Notes: generated by a model not told the origin, from the sequence alone. 8,472 nt of DNA from Deltaproteobacteria bacterium (GCA_030642225.1 DAOWOC010000029.1:1-8472), one strand, 5' to 3'; positions 1 through 7,224 are shown, counted from the stretch's first letter. Program-made: numbers and translations.

Positions 1-734
1 ATATGTCAATGATACCAGATAATTCATTGCATTTAATGATTACATCACCACCTTATAATGTATCAAAGGAATATGACAAAGATTTATCTTTATCCGAATA
101 TTTGGAAATATTAAGAAAGGTTTTTACTGAAACTTATCGAGTTTTAGTGAATGGTGGTCGTGCTTGTATTAATGTAGCAAATCTTGGCAGAAAACCATAT
201 ATACCATTGTCAGACTACATTTCTCAAATGGTGATAAAAATTGGTTTTAATATGCGTGGTGAAATTATTTGGAATAAGGCAGCAAGTGCAAGTCCTTCGA
301 CTGCTTGGGGAAGTTGGATGTCTGCTTCAAATCCAACGCTAAGAGATATTCACGAGTATATTTTAGTGTTCTCTAAGGGTGATTATAAAAGAGATAGAGA
401 TAAAACAGAAAAAGAAACTAAACAAAATACAATTATAAGAGATGATTTTATGGAATGGACAAAATCAATTTGGACTTTTAATGCTGAATCAGCAAGAAAG
501 ATTGGACATCCTGCACCTTTCCCAATTGATTTACCATATAGATTAATACAATTATATTCGTTTAAAACTGATATTATTTTAGACCCATTTATGGGAAGTG
601 GTACCACGGCTATTGCAGCGTTAAAAAGTAGTAGGAAGTATGTAGGTTTTGAAATTAATAAAGATTACATTAAATTAACCAATAAAAGGGTCCTTTCTTA
701 TAAAAAAAGAGAAAATGTTCCAGTTATTTTATAA
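1..734 (+). CDS. Site-specific DNA methyltransferase (N4-cytosine or N6-adenine, beta-type order), 5' partial
   Basis: This enzyme transfers a methyl group from S-adenosylmethionine to an exocyclic amino group in a specific DNA sequence. In the visible 243 residues the catalytic motif TSPPYN (residues 14-19) comes first. The AdoMet-binding motif DPFMGSGTT (194-202) comes near the C-terminus, preceded by HPAPFP (169-174). Catalytic motif before AdoMet motif is the beta-class order. SPPY is most often seen in N4-cytosine enzymes but does not settle the base. The first visible ATG (position 3) is probably internal: family members usually have a short strand and a GD-type motif before the segment PDNSLHLMITSPPYN, so roughly 15-20 residues lie upstream of the window. 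The reading frame is intact and ends in TAA at 732-734. Hand counts of four 60-base lines give about 27% GC, well below the next gene, which suggests horizontal acquisition. No endonuclease is adjacent downstream. Recognition site unknown. Confidence 0.93.
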   Translation, partial: MSMIPDNSLHLMITSPPYNVSKEYDKDLSLSEYLEILRKVFTETYRVLVNGGRACINVANLGRKPYIPLSDYISQMVIKIGFNMRGEIIWNKAASASPSTAWGSWMSASNPTLRDIHEYILVFSKGDYKRDRDKTEKETKQNTIIRDDFMEWTKSIWTFNAESARKIGHPAPFPIDLPYRLIQLYSFKTDIILDPFMGSGTTAIAALKSSRKYVGFEINKDYIKLTNKRVLSYKKRENVPVIL

Positions 735-773
735 GTATCTGTAATAAACCCGAACATTAAATAAGGCGAAAAC

Positions 774-1949
774 ATGGATATCACAACTGATTATCTTGAA
801 AAAATACACAGTGACGCCCTTCGTGTACTTGAGGAGGTTGGTGTTAAATGCGCTTCTTTAAAAATAAGGAGTTTTTTTGAAAATACAGGTTTGGCAGCAT
901 TTGATGAGACAACAGGACACATTCATGTCCTTGCTCCGCTTGTTGAACAGGCCATTGCCTCGGTACCAAGAAGAGATGCTTACTGGATACCTGAAAATTC
1001 CTTTGGTGTAGGCGGAACAGCCCCTTTTTTATACGATGATCAAACCGGAGACCTTATAGAACCCACTCTTGAACATGTGATAAAAATAGCAAAAATAGTC
1101 AATGAAACAGATGTTATAAATTTTATGGCAAGGGGTGTCCTGGTTAAAAAACAGGAAGTAAAGGTCATGGAGACCATAATTGAAAATTGCAAAAAACCTG
1201 TCTATTTTGCAGCAGTTACAGAAGCAGGGATTGCAAAGGCAAAAGAAATACATGAAACCAGGGGGAGGATGACTCTTCAGTTTTCCATTATCAACAGCCC
1301 GTTAAATATTATTGAAAGCATGGTAGATCCTTTTATATCGTGCTTAGAAAAAGGTATTCCAATATATGTATCAACCATGCCAATGGCAGGTCTTTCCGCC
1401 CCATATTCCATGTCCTCTCTTTTAACACTTACTCATGCAGAGGCACTTTTCGGGATAACCCTTTCTCAGCTTATAAAGCCTGGGATCACGGTTGTTCATG
1501 CCGGACTTCCGTCAATAGCCAACTTGCAAAAAAATTATGCAGTTGATATGGGGCTTGTATCGCATAATATTGCAAATATTTTATTGGAAAAGGTCAACAA
1601 GATGCTGGATATCCCATCCATACAGACTGCATGCACCACTAATCAGGCCGAGCCAAACGATATCGCTGAAAAGGACGCAATCAACGGCTTCGGGCTGTTA
1701 AAAAAATACGGGTTCCACCAGATGCGCCATGCCTTTGGTTTTTTAAAGGAGCTTATATCCTTTTCAATAGATAAACTTGAACGACATGCAGCTCTTTGCA
1801 AGGATGCCACACCTGATGATGCCCCGGATTATACCCTTGAAGCATTTGATGAGGAAGGATTTGAGGTTATAAAACGCAACAGCAGTACGGCAAATTATAT
1901 GAGAGATGACCATACGCTTAAAAACACCGGCAAGTCTTTTATATTATAA
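774..1949 (+). CDS. MttB-family (trimethylamine methyltransferase-like) protein, non-pyrrolysine
   Basis: Members of this TIM-barrel family demethylate tertiary or quaternary amines (trimethylamine, glycine betaine, proline betaine, carnitine) and methylate the Co(I) of a partner corrinoid protein. The 391 residues show the family pattern. The N-terminal helix IHSDALRVLEEVGVKC (11-26) is followed by the segment leading to PLVEQAIASVPRR. The core runs from STMPMAGLSAPYSMSSLL through LFGITLSQLIKPGITVVHAG, and the end DDHTLKN resembles the usual C-terminal HT signature. At 391 residues it is shorter than the roughly 470-500 usual for MttB. There is no in-frame TAG and the stop is TAA, so it cannot carry pyrrolysine and belongs with the non-Pyl homologues. 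ATG 774 is the first start after an in-frame TAA at 762-764, with a modest AAGG 7 bases upstream. It leads a tight cluster with the amidase and NifS genes. No corrinoid protein is adjacent. Substrate cannot be told from sequence. Confidence 0.85.
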   Translation: MDITTDYLEKIHSDALRVLEEVGVKCASLKIRSFFENTGLAAFDETTGHIHVLAPLVEQAIASVPRRDAYWIPENSFGVGGTAPFLYDDQTGDLIEPTLEHVIKIAKIVNETDVINFMARGVLVKKQEVKVMETIIENCKKPVYFAAVTEAGIAKAKEIHETRGRMTLQFSIINSPLNIIESMVDPFISCLEKGIPIYVSTMPMAGLSAPYSMSSLLTLTHAEALFGITLSQLIKPGITVVHAGLPSIANLQKNYAVDMGLVSHNIANILLEKVNKMLDIPSIQTACTTNQAEPNDIAEKDAINGFGLLKKYGFHQMRHAFGFLKELISFSIDKLERHAALCKDATPDDAPDYTLEAFDEEGFEVIKRNSSTANYMRDDHTLKNTGKSFIL

Positions 1950-1964
1950 AACAGGAGATTTCAC

Positions 1965-2915
1965 ATGAAGGTAGCCGCTTATCAGACAGCTCCAACACTT
2001 CTGGACCTTCAAACCAATATAGAAGAAGTAATCGAAAAAATTCATTATGGAAAAGAAAAAGGCGCCCAGCTTATAATTTTTCCTGAACTTGCGCTCACAG
2101 GTTATTTTGTGGGGCATAGATATCATGAGGTGGCGTTAAGGCTTGATTCCAGGGAGATCAAAAAACTCGTTGCCGCAAGCAAGGGAACGGCAATAGTCGT
2201 AGGTTTTATAGAAGAATCCATGTCCATAAATTTTTATAATTCAGCCCTTGTTGCAGTGGACGGAGAAATAGCATTTGCATACCGTAAACTAAATCTTCCC
2301 AACTATGGGGTTTTTGAAGAACGCAAATTTTTCTCATCAGGGAAACATATCCCGGTATTAAAGCTGCATAATTTTTCAATCGCCATATTTATATGCAATG
2401 ACCTGTGGCACCCATCTCTGCCATATCTTGGCGTTACTCAAAAAGCAGATATTTTTATTACTATTTTTAACTCTTCACAGGGTTCGATGGGTACTGAATT
2501 CAGTAATATTGAAACATGGCAGATTATTAACAGTTTTTATGCGCGCATATTCGGTATATATAATATTTGTGTCAACAGGGTAGGAGAGGAATGTTATCAA
2601 AACAGACGGTCAAATTCATGCAGAGATTTCAGCTCTCAGGTATCTGATGATAAATTTGCTGAGACAACTTACCGTTTTTGGGGCGGCAGTGAAATAATTA
2701 ATCCATTTGGACAGCATATAGCTCAGGCTGAACTTTATAAACCCGATGAAATTTTTACTGAAATATCCTTGGATTTACTTCGTAAAAAAAGAATTTTATT
2801 ACCTTATCTGAGAAATGATGACCCTTATTTTACGCATCGTGAACTTCAGCGAATACTTTATGATGAAAGGTTAAATACAATATATCCGGATAAAACTGAT
2901 ATTATTAAAAATTAG
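1965..2915 (+). CDS. Carbon-nitrogen hydrolase (nitrilase superfamily), NAD-synthetase glutaminase-like
   Basis: This is a cytoplasmic amidase-type hydrolase that cleaves a C-N bond of an amide or related compound through a Glu-Lys-Cys triad. All three residues are visible: E41 in FPELALTGY, K108 in YRKLNLPNYGVFEE, and C144 in ICNDLWHP. The stretch LPNYGVFEERKFF closely resembles the corresponding segment of the glutaminase domain of glutamine-dependent NAD synthetase, and ICNDLW resembles ICEDIW there. No ATP-pyrophosphatase (synthetase) domain follows, so it is a stand-alone hydrolase of 316 residues, slightly longer than a minimal nitrilase fold (about 260-280). The C-terminal LLPYLRNDDPYFTHRELQRIL tail looks like a conserved extension of a subgroup. 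The start is secure: AGGAG at 1953-1957, 7 bases before the ATG, and 15 bases after the MttB stop. No signal peptide. The substrate is unknown; supplying ammonia to a separate NadE, or deamidating a small amide, are both possible. Confidence 0.88.
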   Translation: MKVAAYQTAPTLLDLQTNIEEVIEKIHYGKEKGAQLIIFPELALTGYFVGHRYHEVALRLDSREIKKLVAASKGTAIVVGFIEESMSINFYNSALVAVDGEIAFAYRKLNLPNYGVFEERKFFSSGKHIPVLKLHNFSIAIFICNDLWHPSLPYLGVTQKADIFITIFNSSQGSMGTEFSNIETWQIINSFYARIFGIYNICVNRVGEECYQNRRSNSCRDFSSQVSDDKFAETTYRFWGGSEIINPFGQHIAQAELYKPDEIFTEISLDLLRKKRILLPYLRNDDPYFTHRELQRILYDERLNTIYPDKTDIIKN

Positions 2916-2929
2916 TATAAGGAAATGAA

Positions 2930-4087
2930 ATGGGAACAATCTATTTTGACAATAATGCCACCACATGCACAGCAAAAGAAGTTGTGGATAAGATGCTGCC
3001 ATTTTTTTCAGATTTTTATGGCAACCCTTCGAGTACATATAACTTTGGGACACAGGCTGCCTCTGAGGTTGACAAGGCCAGGTCAAGGGTGGCCGGGTTG
3101 CTCAATTCTGAAAAAGAAGAAATTATATTTACAAGTTGCGGTTCGGAAAGTGACAACACTGCAATCATGAGTGCTGTAACAGGCTTTCCTGAAAAAAAAC
3201 ATATAATTATATCAAGTGTTGAACATCCGGCAATACGTAATACTGTGTTTTTTTTAGAAAAAAATGGATATCGGATCAGCCAGTTAAAAGTCAATGAAAA
3301 AGGGATGTTTGATACTGATGAATTAAAAAAAATAATTACAAAAGAGACACTTATAATATCCCTTATGTGGGCAAATAATGAAACAGGGACAATTTTCCCG
3401 ATAAAAAAGGCATCTGAAATAGCCCATAAACACGGGGTATTATTCCATACTGATGCTGTACAGGCAATTGGAAAAATGCCAATTGATCTGAAATTATTTA
3501 AGGATATTGATATGCTCTCTTTATCTGGCCATAAATTTCACGGACCCAAAGGCATAGGCGCACTTTTTGTGCGAGAAGGCATCAAGTTTTCAGCATTATT
3601 ACATGGAGGCGGTCAGGAAAATAACAGGCGCGCAGGCACGGAAAATGTCCCTGGAATAGTCGGTCTTGGTATGGCTGCTCAATTGACACTTAAAGAATTA
3701 AAAAATGATATAAAAAAAATCAGCGTTCTTAGGGATACGCTTGAAAAAAATATAAAAGAAAACATTCAACGGATTAAAATAAATGGCAGTATAACAAATC
3801 GTCTGCCCAATACACTGAATATTAGTTTTAAGGGTATTGACGGTGAGGCCCTGCATGATATGCTTAATGCAAAAGGGATTTGTGTTTCAACTGGTTCAGC
3901 ATGTCATTCAGGGGAAGGATCCCCCTCACACGTACTCACTGCTATGGGGATTGATTCAAAAACCGCAGGCAGTTCCATACGTTTCAGCCTGAGTCGTTAC
4001 AATACAATAAAAGAGGTTGAGACTGTTACTGCTCAATTACAGGAAGTTGTTTTGGGCCTGCGCAAGATGTCGCCGTTTGAGTTTTGA
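2930..4087 (+). CDS. nifS: Cysteine desulfurase, NifS/IscS family
   Basis: This PLP enzyme converts cysteine to alanine and carries the sulfur as an enzyme persulfide for Fe-S cluster or other thio-cofactor assembly. Family signatures run in order: FDNNATT (6-12), YGNPSS (30-35), the PLP-phosphate segment GSESDN (71-76), EHP with H99, NNETG (149-153), HTDAVQAIGK with D175 and Q178, and SGHKFHGPKGIG with the Schiff-base lysine K202. GGGQENNRRAGTENVPG and GSACHSG with catalytic C325 follow, then PSHVLTAMG. K202 and C325 fall on the same residue numbers as in Azotobacter vinelandii NifS, which supports both class and start. The ATG at 2930 has AAGGA at 2919-2923; an overlapping out-of-frame ATG at 2925 is ignored. 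It is the third gene of the cluster, 14 bases after the amidase stop. No IscU/NifU scaffold or IscR regulator is next to it, so it may serve a dedicated target. Gene symbol denotes family, not proven nitrogenase function. Confidence 0.93.
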   Translation: MGTIYFDNNATTCTAKEVVDKMLPFFSDFYGNPSSTYNFGTQAASEVDKARSRVAGLLNSEKEEIIFTSCGSESDNTAIMSAVTGFPEKKHIIISSVEHPAIRNTVFFLEKNGYRISQLKVNEKGMFDTDELKKIITKETLIISLMWANNETGTIFPIKKASEIAHKHGVLFHTDAVQAIGKMPIDLKLFKDIDMLSLSGHKFHGPKGIGALFVREGIKFSALLHGGGQENNRRAGTENVPGIVGLGMAAQLTLKELKNDIKKISVLRDTLEKNIKENIQRIKINGSITNRLPNTLNISFKGIDGEALHDMLNAKGICVSTGSACHSGEGSPSHVLTAMGIDSKTAGSSIRFSLSRYNTIKEVETVTAQLQEVVLGLRKMSPFEF

Positions 4088-4125
4088 TGACAATAGATGA
4101 TAAATTTGTAAAAAATTATTATAGA

Positions 4126-6123
4126 TTATTCATCCCATAATTTACTGATTTTAACATATGTTGCCATTTCCTTGTCCATGGCAACCTTAAAATCCTTAAT
4201 TTGTTCAATAGACAGGTCAGGATGCTCTTCTTTTAATATTTTCCATGCCCCGTAATTGATTGAGGATAACCTGACATCCTGCTCTGCATTGGCAATGGCA
4301 TCCGCAAGATGGACAATGGATGTCAACAGCTTGTATTTATTTGCCCTGTGTGGTCTGTGATGATGGATAATTGAATTAATCAAAGAAGCCGGCAAATTCC
4401 ATAGTTCAGCCAAATGTCCTCCTGCAAAGACATGGGTCATACCAAGATACTTTTCTTCTATCTCCATAAGATTGCTGAATGAGGATTTTTGGGATTGTTC
4501 ATATACATCCTTATACTGGGTAGGCAACAACTGGAACAGGACTATTTTCCCCAAATCATGCAGCAACCCTGCGCTATATGCCTCGTCAGGGTCGGGATAA
4601 TTAAATGTCCGGCTTATTTGTCTTGATGCAACTGCAACTTTCAGGGAATGCTGCCATAATCTCGACATCATGCTGTTAAAAAAAGTATTATTATCCTGTT
4701 TGGCATGAGGACCGCTAAATCCAAAGGCAAGATCAAACATTTTTTCCCTGCCAAGGGAATCAACAGCTTCGCGGATTGAAAAAATTGTATTACTATTGCC
4801 AAAGAATGCTGAATTAACAAATCTCAAAGCACGAAGGCTTAAACCAGGATCAGCTGAAATAACATTATATAAATCATCTAAATTTTTTTCTTTACACGAC
4901 ATCATATACATTAAATGGTTTAACATGCGGGGAAGAGTCAATATATCTTCAATCTTTCCTATATGCCTTGATATTTTCATAAATGTTTCATGACACAAGG
5001 ATATCAGATCATTTATGTGCAATCTGCCAAGAATAGACTCAATACGTTGTATCGCAATATCCGGAGGGAAAGCCATCATCTTGGTTAAATCATCTGTTTC
5101 CTTGATATCCTCGTAAATCATCCCGGTATTGAGGCTCATTGAATTCTGTAAATTTTCAAAAAATCCTGGTTTTAATTTTGTCCCGGCAGCAATAACAAGC
5201 CTGGGGTCCAAATCTTCAAAAAGGGAAAAAATAGTAAATGAACCGATCTGCAAAAATTCTTCAAAAGTCTTTGGATCAGGCGTTTTAGCAAACAGATTTC
5301 TCATGGCCTCGGTTGTGACTATACTATCAAGACTCCTTCCATTCACATAAACTTCCGGATCAAATGCTAAAAGTTGTGATGAATCAATATATTTCATTTG
5401 GTTCTCAGCCACATCAAAAAGCCCCATTACTCCATCCGCATCTCCAGGATAGATGGCCCAGCCTATTTTAATGCCTGCTTCAAACCCGTCTGCAGACTTT
5501 AATGATAATGATATTTTTCTTAAGATCTTGGTTTCAAATACCATGATCCCATTATAATTAACCCCAAATGCCATAATAATAAAACGGCTTTTACCAATCT
5601 TATAAAGTGTGTCACTTTTCCTCATAATCCTTGAAACGGCATCGCTGATATTCTGAACAGCTGCCGGGTCAAGTTGTTTTCTCAATGGAGGCATAATATC
5701 CAGTATAAAAAGCCCTACTTTTTTTTTAGTACGATTGATCTTTCTTATCTCTGAGGCTAAAAACTGATAAATATTTTCATCTATTCTTGTCTCGCTATCA
5801 GGGCTATCCTTATGCACCACAGCAATCCCTCCTATCTCTTCAATTTTCTTTTTATAATCTATAAGCTTAATAAAACTCTCATTTTTAATAAGTATAGAGG
5901 GCAAATCTTCTATAAGACGATTAGCCTGCTGCAATGTAAAATTAAACATAACAATAAGTTCTCTGACTATAGCCTGCCTGGCCTTATGACAGGAAACACC
6001 TACGAGTACGAGCTGACACCGCTCTTCTTCAAGGTCAGTGTCCCATACTTCAAGTCTGCCACCGCAAGATGAGCAAACAATATTATCAACATCATTATTT
6101 TTACCGCACTCATGACATCTCAT
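4126..6123 (-). CDS. Multidomain HDOD regulator: zinc ribbon, L7/L12-like, degenerate GGDEF, HDOD
   Basis: This 665-residue cytoplasmic protein is probably a signalling or regulatory factor. Residues 3-20 form a CxxC...CxxC zinc ribbon (C3, C6, C17, C20). Residues about 37-105 align by eye with the ribosomal L7/L12 C-terminal domain (IVRELI, then FTLQQANRLIEDLP, then KKKIEEIGG). Residues about 115-258 look like a GGDEF fold: RKSDTLYKIGKSRF, later KIGWAIYPGDADG and LFDVAENQMKY. The active-site loop reads GKSRF instead of GGDEF, so diguanylate cyclase activity is unlikely. Residues about 260-390 are unassigned. Residues about 392-610 are an HDOD domain with VISADPGLSLRALRFVNSAFFG, H492, LLHDLGK (H522, D523) and IIHHHRPH. 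HDOD proteins commonly act in c-di-GMP or stress signalling. It follows the MetE-like gene by 6 bases with a ribosome site overlapping that gene's stop, so the two are probably co-translated. It converges on nifS, with stops 38 bases apart. Confidence 0.9.
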   Translation of the reverse strand: MRCHECGKNNDVDNIVCSSCGGRLEVWDTDLEEERCQLVLVGVSCHKARQAIVRELIVMFNFTLQQANRLIEDLPSILIKNESFIKLIDYKKKIEEIGGIAVVHKDSPDSETRIDENIYQFLASEIRKINRTKKKVGLFILDIMPPLRKQLDPAAVQNISDAVSRIMRKSDTLYKIGKSRFIIMAFGVNYNGIMVFETKILRKISLSLKSADGFEAGIKIGWAIYPGDADGVMGLFDVAENQMKYIDSSQLLAFDPEVYVNGRSLDSIVTTEAMRNLFAKTPDPKTFEEFLQIGSFTIFSLFEDLDPRLVIAAGTKLKPGFFENLQNSMSLNTGMIYEDIKETDDLTKMMAFPPDIAIQRIESILGRLHINDLISLCHETFMKISRHIGKIEDILTLPRMLNHLMYMMSCKEKNLDDLYNVISADPGLSLRALRFVNSAFFGNSNTIFSIREAVDSLGREKMFDLAFGFSGPHAKQDNNTFFNSMMSRLWQHSLKVAVASRQISRTFNYPDPDEAYSAGLLHDLGKIVLFQLLPTQYKDVYEQSQKSSFSNLMEIEEKYLGMTHVFAGGHLAELWNLPASLINSIIHHHRPHRANKYKLLTSIVHLADAIANAEQDVRLSSINYGAWKILKEEHPDLSIEQIKDFKVAMDKEMATYVKISKLWDE

Positions 6124-6128
6124 TTTAA

Positions 6129-6135
6129 CCTACCT
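6129..6135 (-). promoter_or_regulatory. Ribosome binding site of the HDOD gene overlapping the upstream stop codon
   Basis: The minus strand reads AGGTAGG followed by TTAAA and the ATG at 6123. The TAG inside this purine block (6132-6130) is the stop codon of the MetE-like gene. Ribosomes finishing the first gene therefore sit on the start site of the second, a classic layout for translational coupling. It supports a two-gene operon. Confidence 0.65.
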
Positions 6136-7212
6136 TTTAAATACTGTTTTTCTTAAAATTTTTGAGGCCTCAGAAGTAAGCCATAATACCCTTTCAGCAT
6201 AAAATGGAGAAAGTGTCCCTGTCCCGCAACTTGGAGTAATTAAAGAATTTTCCAGTATGTTCCCCATAGACAGCCCATTGCCCTGCAAATGAGCCACCTG
6301 TTCTTTCCATAGATTCACGAGAGATTCCGGTGAGGCATTTTTAATATCTTTTTCATGCATCGTAGGAACAATGCCCCATGCTATTTGGCCGCCCTGTTTG
6401 ATAAATTGTCTTATTTCATCTTTGAAAAGCAAAAATTTATCAAAATATTTATATGCATCAAAATTAATAACATCAACAGATGATTCAAGCAGGATAGACC
6501 AATCTGTATTTGCACAGACATGCACCCCGACCATAACACCTGATTCATGAACTGTTTTAAAGGAACCTTCAATCAGTTCCTGTACATCCTCTTTGGAAAT
6601 TGTAATAAAGGCAGAGGAGCCAAATCCGGCCAGACCTGGTTCATCTAAGAATAAAACCGCGGGATATCCGCTTGATAATAATTTTTCAGCCTGCCATTTA
6701 GCGCGGAAAGCAACCATTCTGGAACCAATATCCTTTAGCGTATCATCATAAATAGCCTGCTTTCCATCCTGATCATTAATGCTTGTTAAAAAACTGAATA
6801 CACCGCACATTTGGCCTTTTATGCACTCAGGCCTGATCTCTGAACCTTTAAGCGCTTCCAAAAGAGACCATAACCCCTCGCTGGTATTTCTTGCCATGGC
6901 AAAAGGGCTGCTTTCAAGGGGCATACTTCCTGACTCAACAGATAGATAGTCCTCATAAAATTGCAATAATTCATCTTGAAAATTATCAGCATTTATATTG
7001 AAATATAAATCTCCATGTTCATTTTTACCAAATCCGGGCAAACCCGCGCCTGTTTGATTTATCATGCCTTCCTCTTTGTAATAAGGAAGCTGAGCCCATG
7101 CCGGAACACAAGGACTGTATTTTAACACCAGATCAAGCGCCTCTTTATGGTTTTGATGTGGCAGACTGCCTATAAATGTTGTGTGACCGTTAAATGAAAT
7201 TCTGCGAGGCAT
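6130..7212 (-). CDS. UROD/MetE-like methyltransferase family protein (cobalamin-independent methionine synthase C-terminal type)
   Basis: The family holds zinc-dependent methyltransferases that pass a methyl group to a thiol (homocysteine, coenzyme M) and related uroporphyrinogen decarboxylase-fold proteins. From ATG 7212 the protein has 360 residues, consistent with a single barrel lacking the N-terminal MetE domain. It opens with FIGSLPH (13-19), followed by VPAWAQLPYY. LFLDEPGLAGFG (D190, E191) is the MetE-like active-site strand. HVCANTDW (H231, C233) and TPSCGTGTL (C329) supply a plausible His-X-Cys...Cys zinc site. WGIVPT (279-284) is also MetE-like. An upstream TTG at 7257 would add 15 residues (HLNYYFFKQDIIDI-type) that look unlike a family N-terminus. 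I prefer the ATG, although its AGGA lies 13 bases away. It heads a two-gene operon with the HDOD regulator. It could be a folate-independent core-MetE methionine synthase or the thiol methylase of a corrinoid pathway; sequence alone does not decide. Confidence 0.85.
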   Translation of the reverse strand: MPRRISFNGHTTFIGSLPHQNHKEALDLVLKYSPCVPAWAQLPYYKEEGMINQTGAGLPGFGKNEHGDLYFNINADNFQDELLQFYEDYLSVESGSMPLESSPFAMARNTSEGLWSLLEALKGSEIRPECIKGQMCGVFSFLTSINDQDGKQAIYDDTLKDIGSRMVAFRAKWQAEKLLSSGYPAVLFLDEPGLAGFGSSAFITISKEDVQELIEGSFKTVHESGVMVGVHVCANTDWSILLESSVDVINFDAYKYFDKFLLFKDEIRQFIKQGGQIAWGIVPTMHEKDIKNASPESLVNLWKEQVAHLQGNGLSMGNILENSLITPSCGTGTLSPFYAERVLWLTSEASKILRKTVFKR

Positions 7213-7224
7213 AATATCAATAAT

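Noticed and set aside
774..1949. Pyrrolysine (amber read-through) in the MttB-like gene
   Set aside because: No in-frame TAG exists, the stop is TAA, and no pyl genes are present in the window.
2925..3170. 81-codon plus-strand frame starting at ATG 2925
   Set aside because: It overlaps the start of the cysteine desulfurase in another frame, shares its ribosome site, and its translation has no recognisable pattern; the nifS frame carries all family motifs.
2930..4087. DndA-type desulfurase for DNA phosphorothioation, given a DNA methyltransferase nearby
   Set aside because: No dndB-E genes are seen, the methyltransferase is compositionally foreign and separated by two metabolic genes, and general NifS/IscS features fit as well. 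A profile comparison would be needed to revive the idea.
4088..4134. Imperfect inverted repeat between the convergent nifS and HDOD genes (GATGATAA at 4096-4103 against TTATTCATC at 4126-4134) as a bidirectional terminator
   Set aside because: The stem is AT-rich with a bulge, has a 22-base loop, runs into the HDOD stop codon, and has no T tract after it on either strand. Not convincing as an intrinsic terminator.
5812..6072. Plus-strand frame antisense to the HDOD gene
   Set aside because: Lies wholly opposite a well-supported coding region, with low-complexity translation and no ribosome site; a shadow frame.
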